Positions 12,872 to 23,978 are shown, counted from the first letter of the stretch. The stretch: 64,000 bases of DNA from Psilocybe azurescens (GCA_023853785.1 JAJIRX010000751.1:211462-275461); one strand, 5' to 3'. The notes: generated from the letters alone by a model not told the origin. A program made the numbers and translations.

Positions 12872-13021
12872 ATCATATTTACGGGGTCTGGCGTCTTATC
12901 CAGACGAATGATATTTCAATAGCTTAATCATATGACTTCGTATACTCCGGTCTGGGAGATTTTACTCGATCTTACTAGAGAAGTTCAATGATAAAAGTTT
13001 TATTAAAAAATTTAGCGAAAA

Positions 13022-14193
13022 TTAGATACCGCCAGAGAGAAAATTCAATATGGTAGCAAAATATCTTCATCGCCAAGGTCAGTGTGGGTGTTCCAAAAGA
13101 CGAAAGCGGAAGCCACTTACACCTCGGGCTCTTCGAACATAGGAAGATGTGTACTATTCCGTAGTTCCTTAAGCTTGCACTGACGAATATACTTCAAAAA
13201 AGGCTGTATTGCGATCTGATGTACCTCGTCCTGTTGGGAATGAATAACCAAAGTTGGAACTTTGATTCTATTCAAATGATTTATCGTTGTATACGGACGC
13301 AGCGTCCCGACTATCTTGAACTGATATGGCCCCATCCTGTACTCGCTTAGCCGACAGCGAAAAATAACCCATAACGCAGCTCACATTGAACTTGAAACCG
13401 TTGGATCTTCCCCATTTGCCCTGAAAGAGTCCTGCAGATCTTGAGGCCAAGGAAGAAGAGAACAGAGATGTTTAGCTATAAACTGTGCCATTCCCTTCGA
13501 ATATTCAGGAGAACTTGTAGTGTTGTCTTCTTCGTGTTTGCGCATCATCTTGGCAAATTCCTTAGGAAACTGATCAAGGTGAAGGTTCAGCCCTTGTTCG
13601 AGAAGCTGAATTGATGCTGGCGCGTTGGCCAATATAAGATGGCGATGTCCACCGGTGGGTCGGTTGGCAGCGTAGTATGCGGCTAGAAACCCTGCAAATC
13701 CTGTCATTCTGTATTCCATTTTTGAAAAGAGTAAACTTACCCCCCCAAGAGTGCCCCAGAAGGTCAAAATTTTCGCCAATCTTGAGATGACTGAGTAGAT
13801 TATCCAGTTGATCCATAAATAGCTCAGGCGTCCAGAAACTCTTGGGAGCATCACGATAGTGAGACGATCTCCCGCTGCCCAGCTGGTCAAAGAATACGAC
13901 GGGTACACTGTCAGAGAATATGAGATCTCATGATACAATCGTAGTATCCCAAAGAGGACCTTTCTTCTGCGATTTTTCTGTGGGGTCTGTTGCAGTAATT
14001 AGCCATGATACATTTTGCATGAGACCCGCAAAACGTCCTACAGCATATAGTTGTGTGTCAGACCGGGACCCCCGTGTAAGATCACCAGCGGCCGTAGATT
14101 CTTATTCGCGATGTCTCCAACAATCCTATACCATGTTTTGAAGGTTTCGTCACCGACCTTGAAGTCTGCAAAGCCAGTACTCTCCTGTATCAT
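13022..14193 (-). CDS. Proline iminopeptidase-like alpha/beta hydrolase (S33), copy 2
   Basis: Exons on the minus strand are 14193-14042, 13986-13960, 13907-13741, 13700-13385, 13336-13121 and 13064-13022, giving 306 residues. Motifs parallel copy 1: LHGGPG, FFDQLGSGRS, GHSWGG (nucleophile Ser), and NSTHLPMFEEPE with the catalytic His; HSQQDEVH probably carries the acid. Intron positions and phases match copy 1 and two exons have identical lengths (167 and 216 bp), so the two genes arose by duplication. All introns here start with GT. Divergence in protein sequence is considerable, so the duplication is not recent. The substrate is unknown; the neighbouring UstYa-like genes allow, but do not prove, a role in peptide trimming. 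Confidence 0.85.
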
Positions 14194-14605
14194 CCTGGTC
14201 TAGGAGGAAAGATTGTCTGAAAAATCGATCCAAAGAAGATTACCCAGGCTTAATTGCGTGGCATGCGGAGAAGACTACCTATGCTCGTAAAGATCACAAG
14301 GAGGTGTGAATAGTAGCTCATGGAAGCTTTGTGTGCGTATAATGAGGTGGCGAACACATGGGAGCGTGGCCTAAGATAGAAGATGCAATAGTCGAATTCC
14401 CTTGCTTCCAGGAGCTCGAACCAGTAGCCAAACCTGTTTTAGCCCCTGGCGGACGAGATTCGGGCTTTGAGTTACACTCAATTCGTACCCTAGTTCATTC
14501 GATCGATGTCAATGATAACACTCAAATTGCGCTCACGTCCCCGAAAACGTTCTCATGTGTGTTTGGATTACTCGGTACCGCGTGGGAGCATCGTGATGTC
14601 TATTG
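14194..14605. other. Intergenic, no gene recognised
   Basis: It separates the 3' end of the UstYa-like gene from the start of hydrolase copy 2, both on the minus strand. An open frame on the plus strand (14358-14609) has no family resemblance. Confidence 0.4.
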
Positions 14606-15256
14606 TTAGTTCCATAGTTCCCTCCACTGCGTAAATTCCTTCCACCCCCTATCTATCTCGCCGAAAATGGTCTCCCAGTTAACACACATAGATTCGGGAC
14701 CAATTGGATCTGTCTGAAAGTTACGCTTCATGAAATCACTCTTCTCCAAGGTGTCTGTTGCCGAACATAGTAGCGTCTGACGCAGATACTGTAGGCAGTG
14801 ATCCACATGTTCCAAGGTCGCTATCTCGTCTGTCCTGTTCTGCAATGCTCTGTGGAGCTGGGATATGCAATGAAACTGGTGGTAAAAGGTGAAGAGGAAG
14901 GATCGTCGCTGGACACCCAGATGCGCCCTTCCAAATCCTCCGGGTTGGTTGGTTAGGGAGTGCCAGATTTTAGCTTCAGTCTTGTCGGTCGTATTGTATC
15001 CGAATCGAATACTCTCTTGATATGTCAAAGTCGTATGATCCAGAGGAAGTGAAGGGTGGAAAAACGGGAAATCGTCTCCAATGTACGAGTAAGCTATAAC
15101 TCAATGTAATGGCGCGTAAGTATTGAGGAAAATTTCATAGAGTATTGTTGTACTTTGCCAGCTCTGATGTATAACCCTCGGTTTAAAAACGTTCCATAGT
15201 GCTAGCCCAGCATTAAACAGTGCGAGCCCAACTAGCAGTAGCAGAGAGTGCTTCAT
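14606..15256 (-). CDS. UstYa-like (DUF3328) protein, full HxxHC motifs
   Basis: Two exons (15256-15154, 15093-14606) with a 60 bp intron encode 196 residues. An N-terminal membrane helix (MKHSLLLLVGLALFNAGLAL) is followed by TYSYIGDDFP. The two family signatures are intact: YHQFHCISQLH (HxxHC) and HVDHCLQYLRQTLLC (HxxHC then YLRQ), followed by DTLE. UstYa-family proteins catalyse oxidative cyclisation in fungal dikaritin RiPP pathways such as ustiloxin, and related oxidative or halogenating steps in other pathways. It is head to head with a second UstYa-like gene 171 bp away. The substrate is unknown. Confidence 0.88.
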
Positions 15257-15427
15257 GGAAAATAAAAGGCGATATCAAATGATGTTTTGGTGGCTTCCAA
15301 GGTGAAGGAACCCAGATGACCACGGACAAAAGGGAATAACACGCCTGCTGTATAATCTTCCAATGTGATGTTATATTGGCCAAGGGCCGAAAATATCCGC
15401 TTCTGCAAGTTTTTGTCCAGCACTTTG
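15257..15427. promoter_or_regulatory. Shared divergent promoter of the two UstYa-like genes
   Basis: Only 171 bp lie between the two start codons, so any upstream control elements must be shared or overlap. No TATA box or known operator was assigned with confidence; the function is inferred from layout. Confidence 0.5.
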
Positions 15428-16134
15428 ATGTCGCCTCTAATATCTTTCAGACGCTCCTGGCCATCGGTGCTCATTGTGGTACTCGTACCTATTGTATTAG
15501 TATCTGTCGGCTTCCGCATATCTATTCCTCACTTACACCAGGGTAGTCACGGGGCTAGAGGTAGTCAACCTTTCTTCTATATCAAATGTTGTCGTTTCCC
15601 ACTCATGAATACTTCAAATGTAAAGATCAGTCCCTTCTTAGAGACCGAGGCCAGCCAGTAGCCATGCTCATTGACTCGACTGCCCATTATCGAATGAATG
15701 ACTCTGATACTGACGAAGAATACCATCGTCTTCTGCCCTCAGGTGGTCACCTTGTTTATTTGGCCAATAAAGAAGGCGTCGTGGAGGAGTATACGGTGAC
15801 TCTATTCCACCAACTAAAATGTCTAGACATCATTCGCCGAGAATATCTCAAAGACGCATCGCCGGATATCTCGTCTCTCACTCGACACTGTATGAACTAC
15901 CTACGCCAAAGCCTCCTGTGCAACTTAAACACTGGCCTGGAGAATGCTAAAAACTCCGCAGCTACTGCATCCCGTAGCTACAGTACTCTGTGTTTTGACT
16001 GGACGAAAGTCTACGCTGAAGCAGAACGCAATTTCGAAACTCACCATGGTAGCGCCCCTCACTCAGGTATATTCCCTTTATTCTACATAATGATGCATGA
16101 CTCTGATACCTACGTACTGGTGGCAGGTTATTAG
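15428..16134 (+). CDS. UstYa-like (DUF3328) protein, variant HxxKC motif
   Basis: Exons 15428-15542, 15626-16048 and 16127-16134 encode about 181 residues. A membrane helix lies at about residues 12-29 (SVLIVVLVPIVLVSVGF). The middle has LLPSGGHLVYL. The first signature reads LFHQLKCLDII, so the second His of HxxHC is Lys; the second reads TRHCMNYLRQSLLCN, also with an altered first position. If the two His pairs bind a metal, this copy may be catalytically impaired or act as a partner subunit of the divergent neighbour. The last intron is optional: reading through it ends at the same stop codon. Confidence 0.82.
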
Positions 16135-16558
16135 ACGAAGCGATGGGTAGTGGGAAATTCTCAATAAATATGGTGCAGATTCGGACGAATGAACCTGTAT
16201 AATTTGAATCAAATGGTACATAGATCCAGATAACATCAACCACGCTTTTGCTCCCAAAACTCTCATACAGTTGCCAGTCACCGTCCAGTGGCTATCCTGA
16301 TCTAATTTTAGACTCTCAACGTGCAACTGGCCCCCAAGAATAGTCGAGAATTCCCGAGTTATTGATTCCAGAACCGCACACGTCAATCTATCAAAGACAT
16401 CTGAGGCACCGATAAAAGAGGGCCATCTATATTACCCCATAAATAACGCTACGTTTGTACAACGATGTACTCGGCTTTCGACGTTTCCGCTACCTAACGC
16501 AAGAGTGACGTTCAACGTTCCCGCCACCCAACGCCAGATTTCATAGCATTCCTTTGAA
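16135..16558. other. Intergenic; promoter region of the 7-TM gene
   Basis: No gene is assigned. Minus-strand frames at 15962-16386 overlap the end of the UstYa gene and were not recognised. Two near-copies of the phrase CGTTCCCGCC/CGTTTCCGCTACC-TAACGC occur at about 16480-16535, a possible small direct repeat in the promoter. Confidence 0.4.
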
Positions 16559-17851
16559 ATGTCCCTCGACTCAGCATGGAGGCCTCAGGAGGACAATGCT
16601 ACAATTTTTAACGAACGCACATGGCTGGCCGGTATCATTCTCTCCGCAGTTGCCTATGGAATAGTCTTCACACTGTTCATGATGTCCTTCGTCCAGTTGA
16701 TAAGGACGACAAACAAGAGCAACCTTGCCTCAAAGCTCCCTTTGCTACTCTACATATCGGTGATATTCTTTTTGGGGACATTGATTATTGGGGCAGGCTC
16801 AAAGATGACACAATTGAGCTTCATCGACTACCGCATGATACCAGGGGGCCCAGGTGCGTGTTCCAACTCTTATGGAGTCTCCCCGTTACTCCTAGCTCAC
16901 TGATGAGAATTATGATATTCTCTGACATTAGCCGTATTTGAGGAAGTAGAGTTTTCCATTCCAATAGATGAGATTGCAAATGTTGCGTATGTCCTGGCCA
17001 ATTGGTTCGCAGATGGCATGGTTGTGAGTATCGAGTTGATTAAGCTTCAGAGTAAAGTTGATTAACAGTTGCAGGTCTACCGTTGTATGATCATATACAG
17101 AAGCTGTAGATATCCCTCTTGGTTGGTCATGGGTATTCCTGCTATCGCATACCTTGGATCAGTTAGTTCGTGGTTATCCCATCAATAGTGTCGTGTCTGT
17201 GCTCATAAATTTTCCAGCGACTGGGGTGCTATGGTTGACGCAGATCTCAGCTACCTCTCCTTGGGTAGCAGGGAGCATTAACTTCACAGCGCCATATTTT
17301 TGGCTGTCCCTGGCCCTAAACATGACCATGACCATTGCAATTTGTGCGAGATTACTCTTCTTTCGTACAAGAGTGCGGAAAGTACTGGGTCACAATCACG
17401 GATCCGACTATACGAGCATAGCAGCAATGGTTGTAGAGTCTGCAGCAATTTACTCTGCATTTTCTCTTTGCTTTTTGATCCCATTCGCACTCAATCATCC
17501 CATACAGAATACGTTTATACAGATGTTAGGAGAGGTCCAGGTAAGTATAGTTGCTTTGTATTCGCTAACAGATACTGAGACAACATACTACAGATCATTG
17601 CCCCACTTCTTATCACATATCGGGTGGCCTATGGGAAGGCTTGGACGGGTAGAACCACCAAGCAGCTCCTATCCGGGGACACTCGTCCGGGTCACTCTGT
17701 TAGCATGAAGTTTAAGAAACCAGTGTCCACAATAGATGCATCCAATCGTTCTAATACTTTGCATGCATCAAAACCAGAGGAGTTCGCGACGGAAGAGTCA
17801 GATGGTACCCACGAGGAGTCACGTCAGTGGGAGGCCAAGTCAATGGCGTAG
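16559..17851 (+). CDS. Seven-transmembrane protein of an uncharacterised mushroom family
   Basis: A spliced plus-strand gene. The N-terminus is outside (NATIFNERTW), then helices follow at TWLAGIILSAVAYGIVFTLF, LPLLLYISVIFFLGTLIIG, NVAYVLANWFADGMV, WLVMGIPAIAYLGSV, APYFWLSLALNMTMTIAICA, SAAIYSAFSLCFLIPFAL and the segment IIAPLLITYRVA. RCMIIYRSCRYPSW is the typical third-helix loop. Introns include about 16852-16931, 17023-17074, 17164-17217 and 17540-17593. The C-terminal tail (about 70 residues) is Ser/Thr-rich and cytosolic. It looks receptor-like but lacks the signatures of STE3 pheromone receptors. Function unknown. Confidence 0.8.
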
Positions 17852-18544
17852 CGAATAGTTTAATTTTCTATATGTACAGTAATATTTAGAATGGACACAT
17901 TGGAGCCTTTGGTCAGGAACCTAGTAATCAAACATCTGAAGCATCCTGCGTACTCCGTGTGAATATTTCCACTAGTCATAATTTGTTGGTGTACACCTTT
18001 GACAGTCGGTTCATTTGTCTTAGGTCCTTATTCATCATGCTATGGATTGAATCGCTACAGCCTATGGGAGAATCTCTTATTTTTTTGCAATGTTAGTCGA
18101 GGGACCATGGATAGCGTACGAGAGCTAAGTAACGAAGTTCAACTTGACCCAAAATTTACCACGCTGTTCAGCTGTTTTTCTGATTGTTGATGGCTATACT
18201 AGTCGCTATGTTCCCGCGTTAGGCTTCTCCCGAGATAGGCTTCTCCCGAGACAGATACGGGAAGCATATAACCCACCAAGACCTGAGGCCATCCGCCCAA
18301 CATGGAGCTATGCCTTTTTCTGACTAAAACTTCGAACCCCTGACGCATTTGGGACGATCTTTTACTGCGGCATATGGTATAGAGGGGGTGTATAATCTCT
18401 GTTAATGATCATATATACAAGAGAAGTCATCTGTACTGGAGCCGCAAAACGGAGGCTTCGTTGTGGAAATACGAGACCTTTCTAGCTGAAAGCAGCTATG
18501 GCGCTTGAAAATGCAGAGTCCACGGAGGTAGAATGGCACGTGAG
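17852..18544. other. Intergenic; no gene recognised
   Basis: It separates the 3' ends of two convergent genes. A short direct repeat (TAGGCTTCTCCCGAGA, twice, near 18220-18250) is the only structure noticed. Confidence 0.45.
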
Positions 18545-19164
18545 CTAATCATTTAGATTGTCAGCGAGATCATAGCTGCAGCAAAGGCTCTTTCTCACTG
18601 GAAAAGTGGCCACAATTATCGTTTCAAGATTAGTGTTGCTTGCACTGAGGCCGACTAAGTCTTGTTTAATAAGGGCAGGGACTCCTCCAATGGGCAAGCT
18701 GGCAAAAGCGGGTTTCTTGGAGGTGATCACTACTAATGCATTCGAAATAATTGGCGCATAGTTTTGAATTGTAGTAATCATTGCTCTTCCGTCATCCTCG
18801 TTGATAGGTTGGGGAAGGGTCTTAAATAAAGTCAACTAATCAGTCGATCCAAATAAACGAAAGGGAGTGGAATCACTTTTAAATCAGCTACCAGCTGGTT
18901 AATTGCAGTCGTAAGACTGGATGCATCAGAATGAATTGCCTGTTAGAGGAGCACTAAGCAAAAGAAAAAGGTAACGGCAAATGGTATCAACCAATGCAGT
19001 GGTCAGAGAGCCACCCGTTGGTGGAAAGGCAGTGATGGCGTTATTGTAAGATGTCGTCTGTGAAAGGAGGCTGTCAATATCAGCTTCAACCTGTGCTACA
19101 GTGGATGCAAATGCCACCGCAAAAATGAGCCGATGAACGCAGAAAGGATTGGTAGGTGTCTCAT
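18545..19164 (-). CDS. Hydrophobic surface-binding protein A (HsbA) family, with apparent 1-bp frameshift in the signal peptide
   Basis: Three minus-strand exons with introns at about 18967-19005 and 18840-18890. The mature protein reads VEADIDSLLSQTTSYNNAI, then AIHSDASSLTTAINQLVADL, LPQPINEDDGRAM, and SNTNLETII, the known pattern of HsbA, secreted proteins that coat hydrophobic surfaces and recruit cutinase-type enzymes in Aspergillus. The start MRHLPILSAFIGSF is in a different frame from AVAFASTVAQVEAD; one more T in the five-base run at 19121-19125 would join them into a normal signal peptide. This may be a sequencing undercall or a real disabling mutation. Length about 180 residues is normal. 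Confidence 0.8.
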
Positions 19165-20946
19165 TAAGTCCGGATTTTAGTGATAGAATGCATGTCGCAT
19201 TATATGATTCAAACTCTTCTGGAATTCCCACCTCCACTATACACAAAAACGCGTCAAGTGGTCTGAATCTTAGATCTTCTAAGATGGATGCGTGCTTAGA
19301 ACACTCCATGTTGATAGGACGTTGCGGTGTTTTTACGAGCCACTTTTATCAGGGAAAATTGGAGGATTCACCCACGATATTTTTGATGAGAAGGACACGT
19401 ATAGAGATAAGTTATGCTCTACCAGCCGCCTATAATTCAGGAGAATCCGGAGGGTAGCAGTGAGAAATAACCCGGTGAAGGTACAATGTTGTTTGACCTT
19501 CAAATATGTTCAATGCCATAAAGATGATGGGTATTAAAAGACTCTGTTGGGATTGGATGATTATAGTCAGCTTCAAATTTTAATCAATTGTGAACGTAAA
19601 TTATAATCCACTTGTTCCACGGCAGACGCGGTCCACCAGGATCTCGGGCTAATCTATTGTTAGATTTTAAGCACACCGGACTGATAACATATTGGGCAAC
19701 CAAATTACCGAGTCCCGCCAACGTTCTGGTCAAGTTTGGCTGTCTTCAACTTCAAGCAATCAAGTTAGTTCATCTTCAGTCGGATGCTCCCTTAGTCGAA
19801 CCATGATACTATCGTAGCAAGTTAAAAGTGTCATGTGTACACAGAAAAGTGTTAGGATATCAGACCAGCAACTCATCGCAGGACCAATATTGATGATGGA
19901 CAACTAAACGTGTATTGAAGACTGATATAACTACATAGACATGTGATATGCAGATTACTTAGCTGATGAATTTATGGGTTTATATGATGTAGTCTCTCCT
20001 AGACAGGCATCAATGTTATGTGACATGCCATATGCAATCACAATAATCTGAAATCTGTTATTTACCACACCCCAACACCACACTAGAAAATCTTTATGTA
20101 ATCTTTGGACTTTAATTTCTGAGCCCAGTAAGTAATGGTAGAGGTGCTTTTTGTGGCCTTTAGCAGATATAGTTTCTTATTTGGTCCTTTAAAATATTGT
20201 ATAAGAAATTGGGACTGCTCAAGGCAATGTTAAGCAAAGTAGATTTGATGGGATGGCAAGCCTAGTCCCTCCTAGACAGACTTCAATAAATGTAATGTGC
20301 TCTACAGATCACAGTATATGAAGTTTGTTTTTTTATCACACTTCCCAAACTGCATCAGAAAGTTGTTATTTAATCTTTGAACTCTGAAAATATAGAGGCA
20401 TGTTTCTCAACAAGAAGATTGTTTGCGAAGATTTGGAGATCAAAAACTGTTAGAATCTGGGAATCAAACAGCTCCATTCCTGTGATCCCATGTGCTGAAT
20501 GTGCTGCCACAAGTATGTAGAATTTTTATATAAACTGAATTCTCTGTTACAGAGTCAATTTAACTAGTATAAAATGTATTTACATTATTGCATGTTACAC
20601 ATTGACCTCCCAATCTCATGGTTTTTATCTGTTTGCTTTGGTCTTTTCAACATAAAAATGTGACCCTAACTGTCTCTGCCGCCATTTTCTCACCATTGCT
20701 TGTGCTCTCTTTGTCTCTGTTTGTTGTTCTTGCCTACTGGGGGCTAAGTCCCTTCTTTTTCAAATTGTTATCATTGTTGTCATCATTGTAACCTTTCTCA
20801 CTGAGAGCTGTCTTGTGGAAGCTGAATTATTGTTGCACCTGAAATGCTTGTGGAAGCTAAATTACTACCAGAATCATCCTTTTATTATTGTTACCATCAT
20901 TGCCATCATCAAATCTATTTTTAGTGTGCTATCATTCCATTTGAAA
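19165..20946. other. Gene-poor transition to repeat block, with a diverged direct repeat
   Basis: No gene is recognised. Two diverged copies of about 125 bp start AGTCTCTCCTAGACAGGC (about 19990) and AGTCCCTCCTAGACAGAC (about 20268), both ending near AATCTTTGRACT, about 280 bp apart. Near 20808 and 20848 a CTTGTGGAAGCTRAATTA phrase is repeated. AT content rises and CpG falls after about 19900. Confidence 0.6.
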
Positions 20947-21110
20947 GAGGTCTTTGCCATCCCCACACATTCCATATGGACTCCAGTGGACTCTCCGCCC
21001 AGCCAAACTGGCTGAGAGATTGTCTAGTCCACTGGACTGGACTGGACTTGGGCTTAAATATTCATTAAACAACAACAAATAATATGTTTACTAGCACAGT
21101 CCAGTGGAGT
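20947..21110. repeat. TIR word-array fragment (CCAGTGGACT word), inverted orientation
   Basis: It starts GAGGTCTTTGCCATCCCCAC, the terminal motif of the family, then carries TCCATATGGACTCCAGTGGA, the word array, and the GGGCTTAAATATTCATTAAA tail found at 1425-1445 and 54170-54190. It is a shortened, reversed version of the 1440-1675 block, lying against Gypsy integrase sequence. Confidence 0.75.
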
Positions 21111-22347
21111 TCACTGGTTGAAGGACACAACACAATGGGCCATCATGGATACTATGCAACAAAACAGATGGTGGCTGATCGATATTGGTGGCCAAACATT
21201 GACAAGGATGTGCAGTGGTTCATCAATATCTGTCACCAATGTCAGCTCATGTCGCTCAAAAAGTCATAATACCACCTACCATGATGATACCCAAGAGACT
21301 GTTCTGCAGGTGTTATATTGACACAATGCATATGCCACATTTAAACAGGTACAAATATATTGTGCAAGCACAATGTGGGATGTTGATGTGGCCAGAGTGG
21401 GAAAAGCTGTGAGTAGAGATGACAGTGACAATAGGAAATTTCATCCTAATGAATCTGATGTTGAGGTGGGGAGTAGTGTTTGAAATGATAATGGATAATG
21501 GTCTTCCATTTTTGTGGAGCTGGAATGGCTCTCAGAACAATAAAATGTGAGCCACATTCAAATATCAGGATACAATTCAAGAGAGAATGGCATGGTTGAG
21601 ACAGTGCACACTCCAATTCAAACAGCATTAATCAAATCAAGTGATGGGTCATTGAAGAAGTGGGACAAGAGGGTGGCCTTCATGTACTGGGCTGAGTGTA
21701 TTACAGTGAAGAAAACAATTGGATACTCACCATTTTATGTTGCACACAGAATTGAGCTGCTCCTCCCATTAAATCTCACCCATGCAACCTTCCTCCTCCC
21801 TGATATTGACAGACCACTTTCAACAGCAGAGCTTCTTGCAATGTGTGCTTGCTAGCTTGAACAACAAGACAAAGACTTTGTGCTAGTCCACAAGCAAGTG
21901 TTGAAGCAGCAATATGTGTCCATAGCCAAATTTGAGGAGAAAAACAAAAACAAAAACATTGACTACAATTCCTAGTCTGGCGAGTTCATACTCATCCTCA
22001 ACAAGAAAATTGAGTCAGAGGTGGGACAAAAGAAAAGCCCAGGTATATGGGGTCAATGGTTGTTGTTTGCCCACATCACAATCAGCATGGAGGTGGCAAG
22101 TTGCAGGTTGACAGAACAAATGAGAAGCAGAAATTCCAGCCTTGAGGGCCAAAATTTTAAGTGGGGGGAGATGTAGAGATTAGATTAGGTACAAGATGCA
22201 ACACAACAAGAGACAAATGTAGGTCAAGTGACCATTGTGGGATGATGAGCTTGGCAGCATTGTCATACTGTATGGATGCAACAGAGCTCAGAGAGAGTAG
22301 TTTTAGCACACTTAGACCTCACTTAGAACCTTGTAGAACATATCTTT
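21100..22347 (+). pseudogene. Old Ty3/Gypsy remnant: integrase and start of 3' LTR
   Basis: Broken frames show an integrase zinc-binding region (GHHGYYATKQMVADRYWWP, later CHQCQ), a core fragment (IDTMHMP, YKYIVQA), and a C-terminal part (ISGYNSRENGMVE, IGYSPFYVAHRIE). There are several stops and shifts. A polypurine tract AAGTGGGGGGAG sits at 22159-22170, and a 3' LTR probably starts TGTAGAGATTAG at 22172. This LTR is split by the younger chromovirus at 22348 and seems to resume at 29250, to about 29345. Decay and low CpG show it is older than its invader. Confidence 0.8.
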
Positions 22348-22791
22348 TGTTACAATCTCAAGTTAGAATCACGCAGTGTGCGTAATCTAACCACCAATCG
22401 TTTACAAGAACAAGTTCAAGTTTGAGTTGAGCAGGTTAAGCAGGTTGGATTCTCAAGAACTAGCTAAAGAATACAGTGGATCCTTCCTGGTATAAATACT
22501 ATGAACTGTACAGCAAGTTGAAACGAGTTTAAATGTTCATCAGCAGATGTATATAAGAATAGAGGAAACAGATAGTTGAAACGAGTCGGAATGTTCATCA
22601 GCAGATGTATATAAGAATAGAAGTGAAAGTCCATCAGAGATATGATGGAGTTTTGTAGAATGATGGAAAGCAAAGTTCATCAGAGCGTACGATGATGTAT
22701 CAATGATATGGACGATGACAAAGAAAAGGAAAAGGAAAAGAAAAGAAAAGAAAAGAAAAGAGAAAAGAAAAAGAAAAGACTTGTCGTAACA
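22348..22791 (-). repeat. LTR, 3' copy (444 bp)
   Basis: Starts TGTTACAATCTC and ends TTGTCGTAACA on the plus strand. It holds two copies of an approximately 62 bp internal tandem unit (GTTGAAACGAG to ATATAAGAATAG) and a GAAAA-rich stretch at 22715-22780. The element's polypurine tract lies just inside (ACAGGGGTAA in element orientation). Confidence 0.95.
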
Positions 22792-22849
22792 TTACCCCTG
22801 TACTACACTCCTTATGCCTCAGAAGGAGTGAAGTCCATTACTTCTGTGA

Positions 22850-23605
22850 GCTCAATAGTCTCCGTATGGTTCGCCCTGTGGTGTTGGCGATTCTGGCGTC
22901 GTTGAGAAGATCTTCATCAACTCCTCCATAATAGGGGTCAGTGTGTTGCTCGTTTTCTGGGTTGTAACTGCAGCCTCAAAAGGAATGTCTGGGTGCGTAT
23001 TGATAGCAGTAGATGCATTTGAACTCGGGGCATTTTGGGTGAATGTGTCCGGGTTCACTGCATTGGTAGCAAGTGACCGACGTCGTGCTCATTGAGCGAT
23101 TCATTGTAGTAGACGAAGCGGCAGACGAGCTTCGTTGACGAGACATTGTTTTTGGAGATCGTTGAGGTGTTGGCGTAGGAATGGGAGATCTTGAGGGAGT
23201 TGAGGCAGGAGGCAAAATGGTTTTCGCACTGTGGGTGATTCGCTGACGATGTTTCCACAACACGTCTTCGATTTCTCTTTCTAGTCCCCATGATTGAAGT
23301 TTGTCTAGCAAAACCGTTGCCATGGTCTGTCGAACACGAGATCAGTGTCTGGCAAGATGGATTTCTTGTTCTTCTTGTTGATGAGCTCTGGAAACCTTTG
23401 CCAGTTCGTCGAGGGCAAGAACGGTGTCAGGATCTTCAAAGTATGAGCAGATTTTCTGAGCTGTTTTGTCGTTGGCAAAGAGGTCTAGCACTTTGAAGGT
23501 TGACAGTGTTCGAGCATGACTAGGCACGGCAGATTGTTTGCCTCGCATACGTGAGCTGGCAGGGGTGGAAGAGGAAGAAGTGGCAGGGGTATCGATGAAA
23601 GACAT
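22850..23605 (-). pseudogene. Chromovirus extra ORF B: zinc-knuckle protein downstream of pol
   Basis: The coding frame begins MSFIDTPATSSSS at 23605 and continues past a stop into MATVLLDKLQSWG (23323), a Ser/Pro-rich linker, and a CCHC knuckle CYQCSEPGHIHPKC followed by CIYCYQYAPRH. A related frame in the other copy (56822-57710) is stopped at different places. Stops here (after LARH, and after RHSF) are TGA where the other copy has CGA, so the ancestral frame was open through both. Likely about 280 residues. A nucleic-acid-binding, Gag/nucleocapsid-like role is inferred from the knuckles. Confidence 0.7.
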
Positions 23606-23624
23606 GTTGCGTTGTTCTGATGGC

Positions 23625-23961
23625 TGAGGGATGGTTTAGAGATGGAACGACTTGGCCTTTTTAACTACTTTGGCAATTAGTGGAAGGCGTTGGTAGAGTT
23701 CCCATTCGACCTGATTTAGCTTGAGACATTGAGATCTGGCTTGGTGGTGAGCAAGTCTAGCGGCAGCCGGACAGTAGTTCTGTTTTGCCATTTCCTTCTG
23801 ATCGATTGCTTTGTTGTATTGGGTGAGGATTCTCTTCGCAGCATCTCAAGGTCTTCTACAGTTTGATCAGTTAAAGGGGTATCAAAGATGGGAGTTTCGA
23901 GTTGGTTCGTTTCAGGGTTTTGAGTGAAAGAAGAGGCGATGCATCGGAGAAGGTGAGGCAT
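23625..23961 (-). pseudogene. Chromovirus extra ORF A: small charged protein between pol and ORF B
   Basis: Starts MPHLLRCIASSFT and holds NQLETPIFDTPLTDQTVEDLE, then in a shifted frame a helical, Lys/Gln-rich tail. The homologous stretch at about 56465-56780 has the same order (ETPIFDTPLADQTMEELEAL) with its own lesions. About 110 residues if intact. No known domain recognised; a short coiled-coil is possible. Confidence 0.6.
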
Positions 23962-23978
23962 CAGGATGGTAGCGGTGA

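Noticed and set aside
10055..19164. A RiPP precursor gene near the UstYa pair
   Set aside because: I looked for a short secreted ORF with repeated cores and KR sites and saw none; the I66-like protein has no core repeats.
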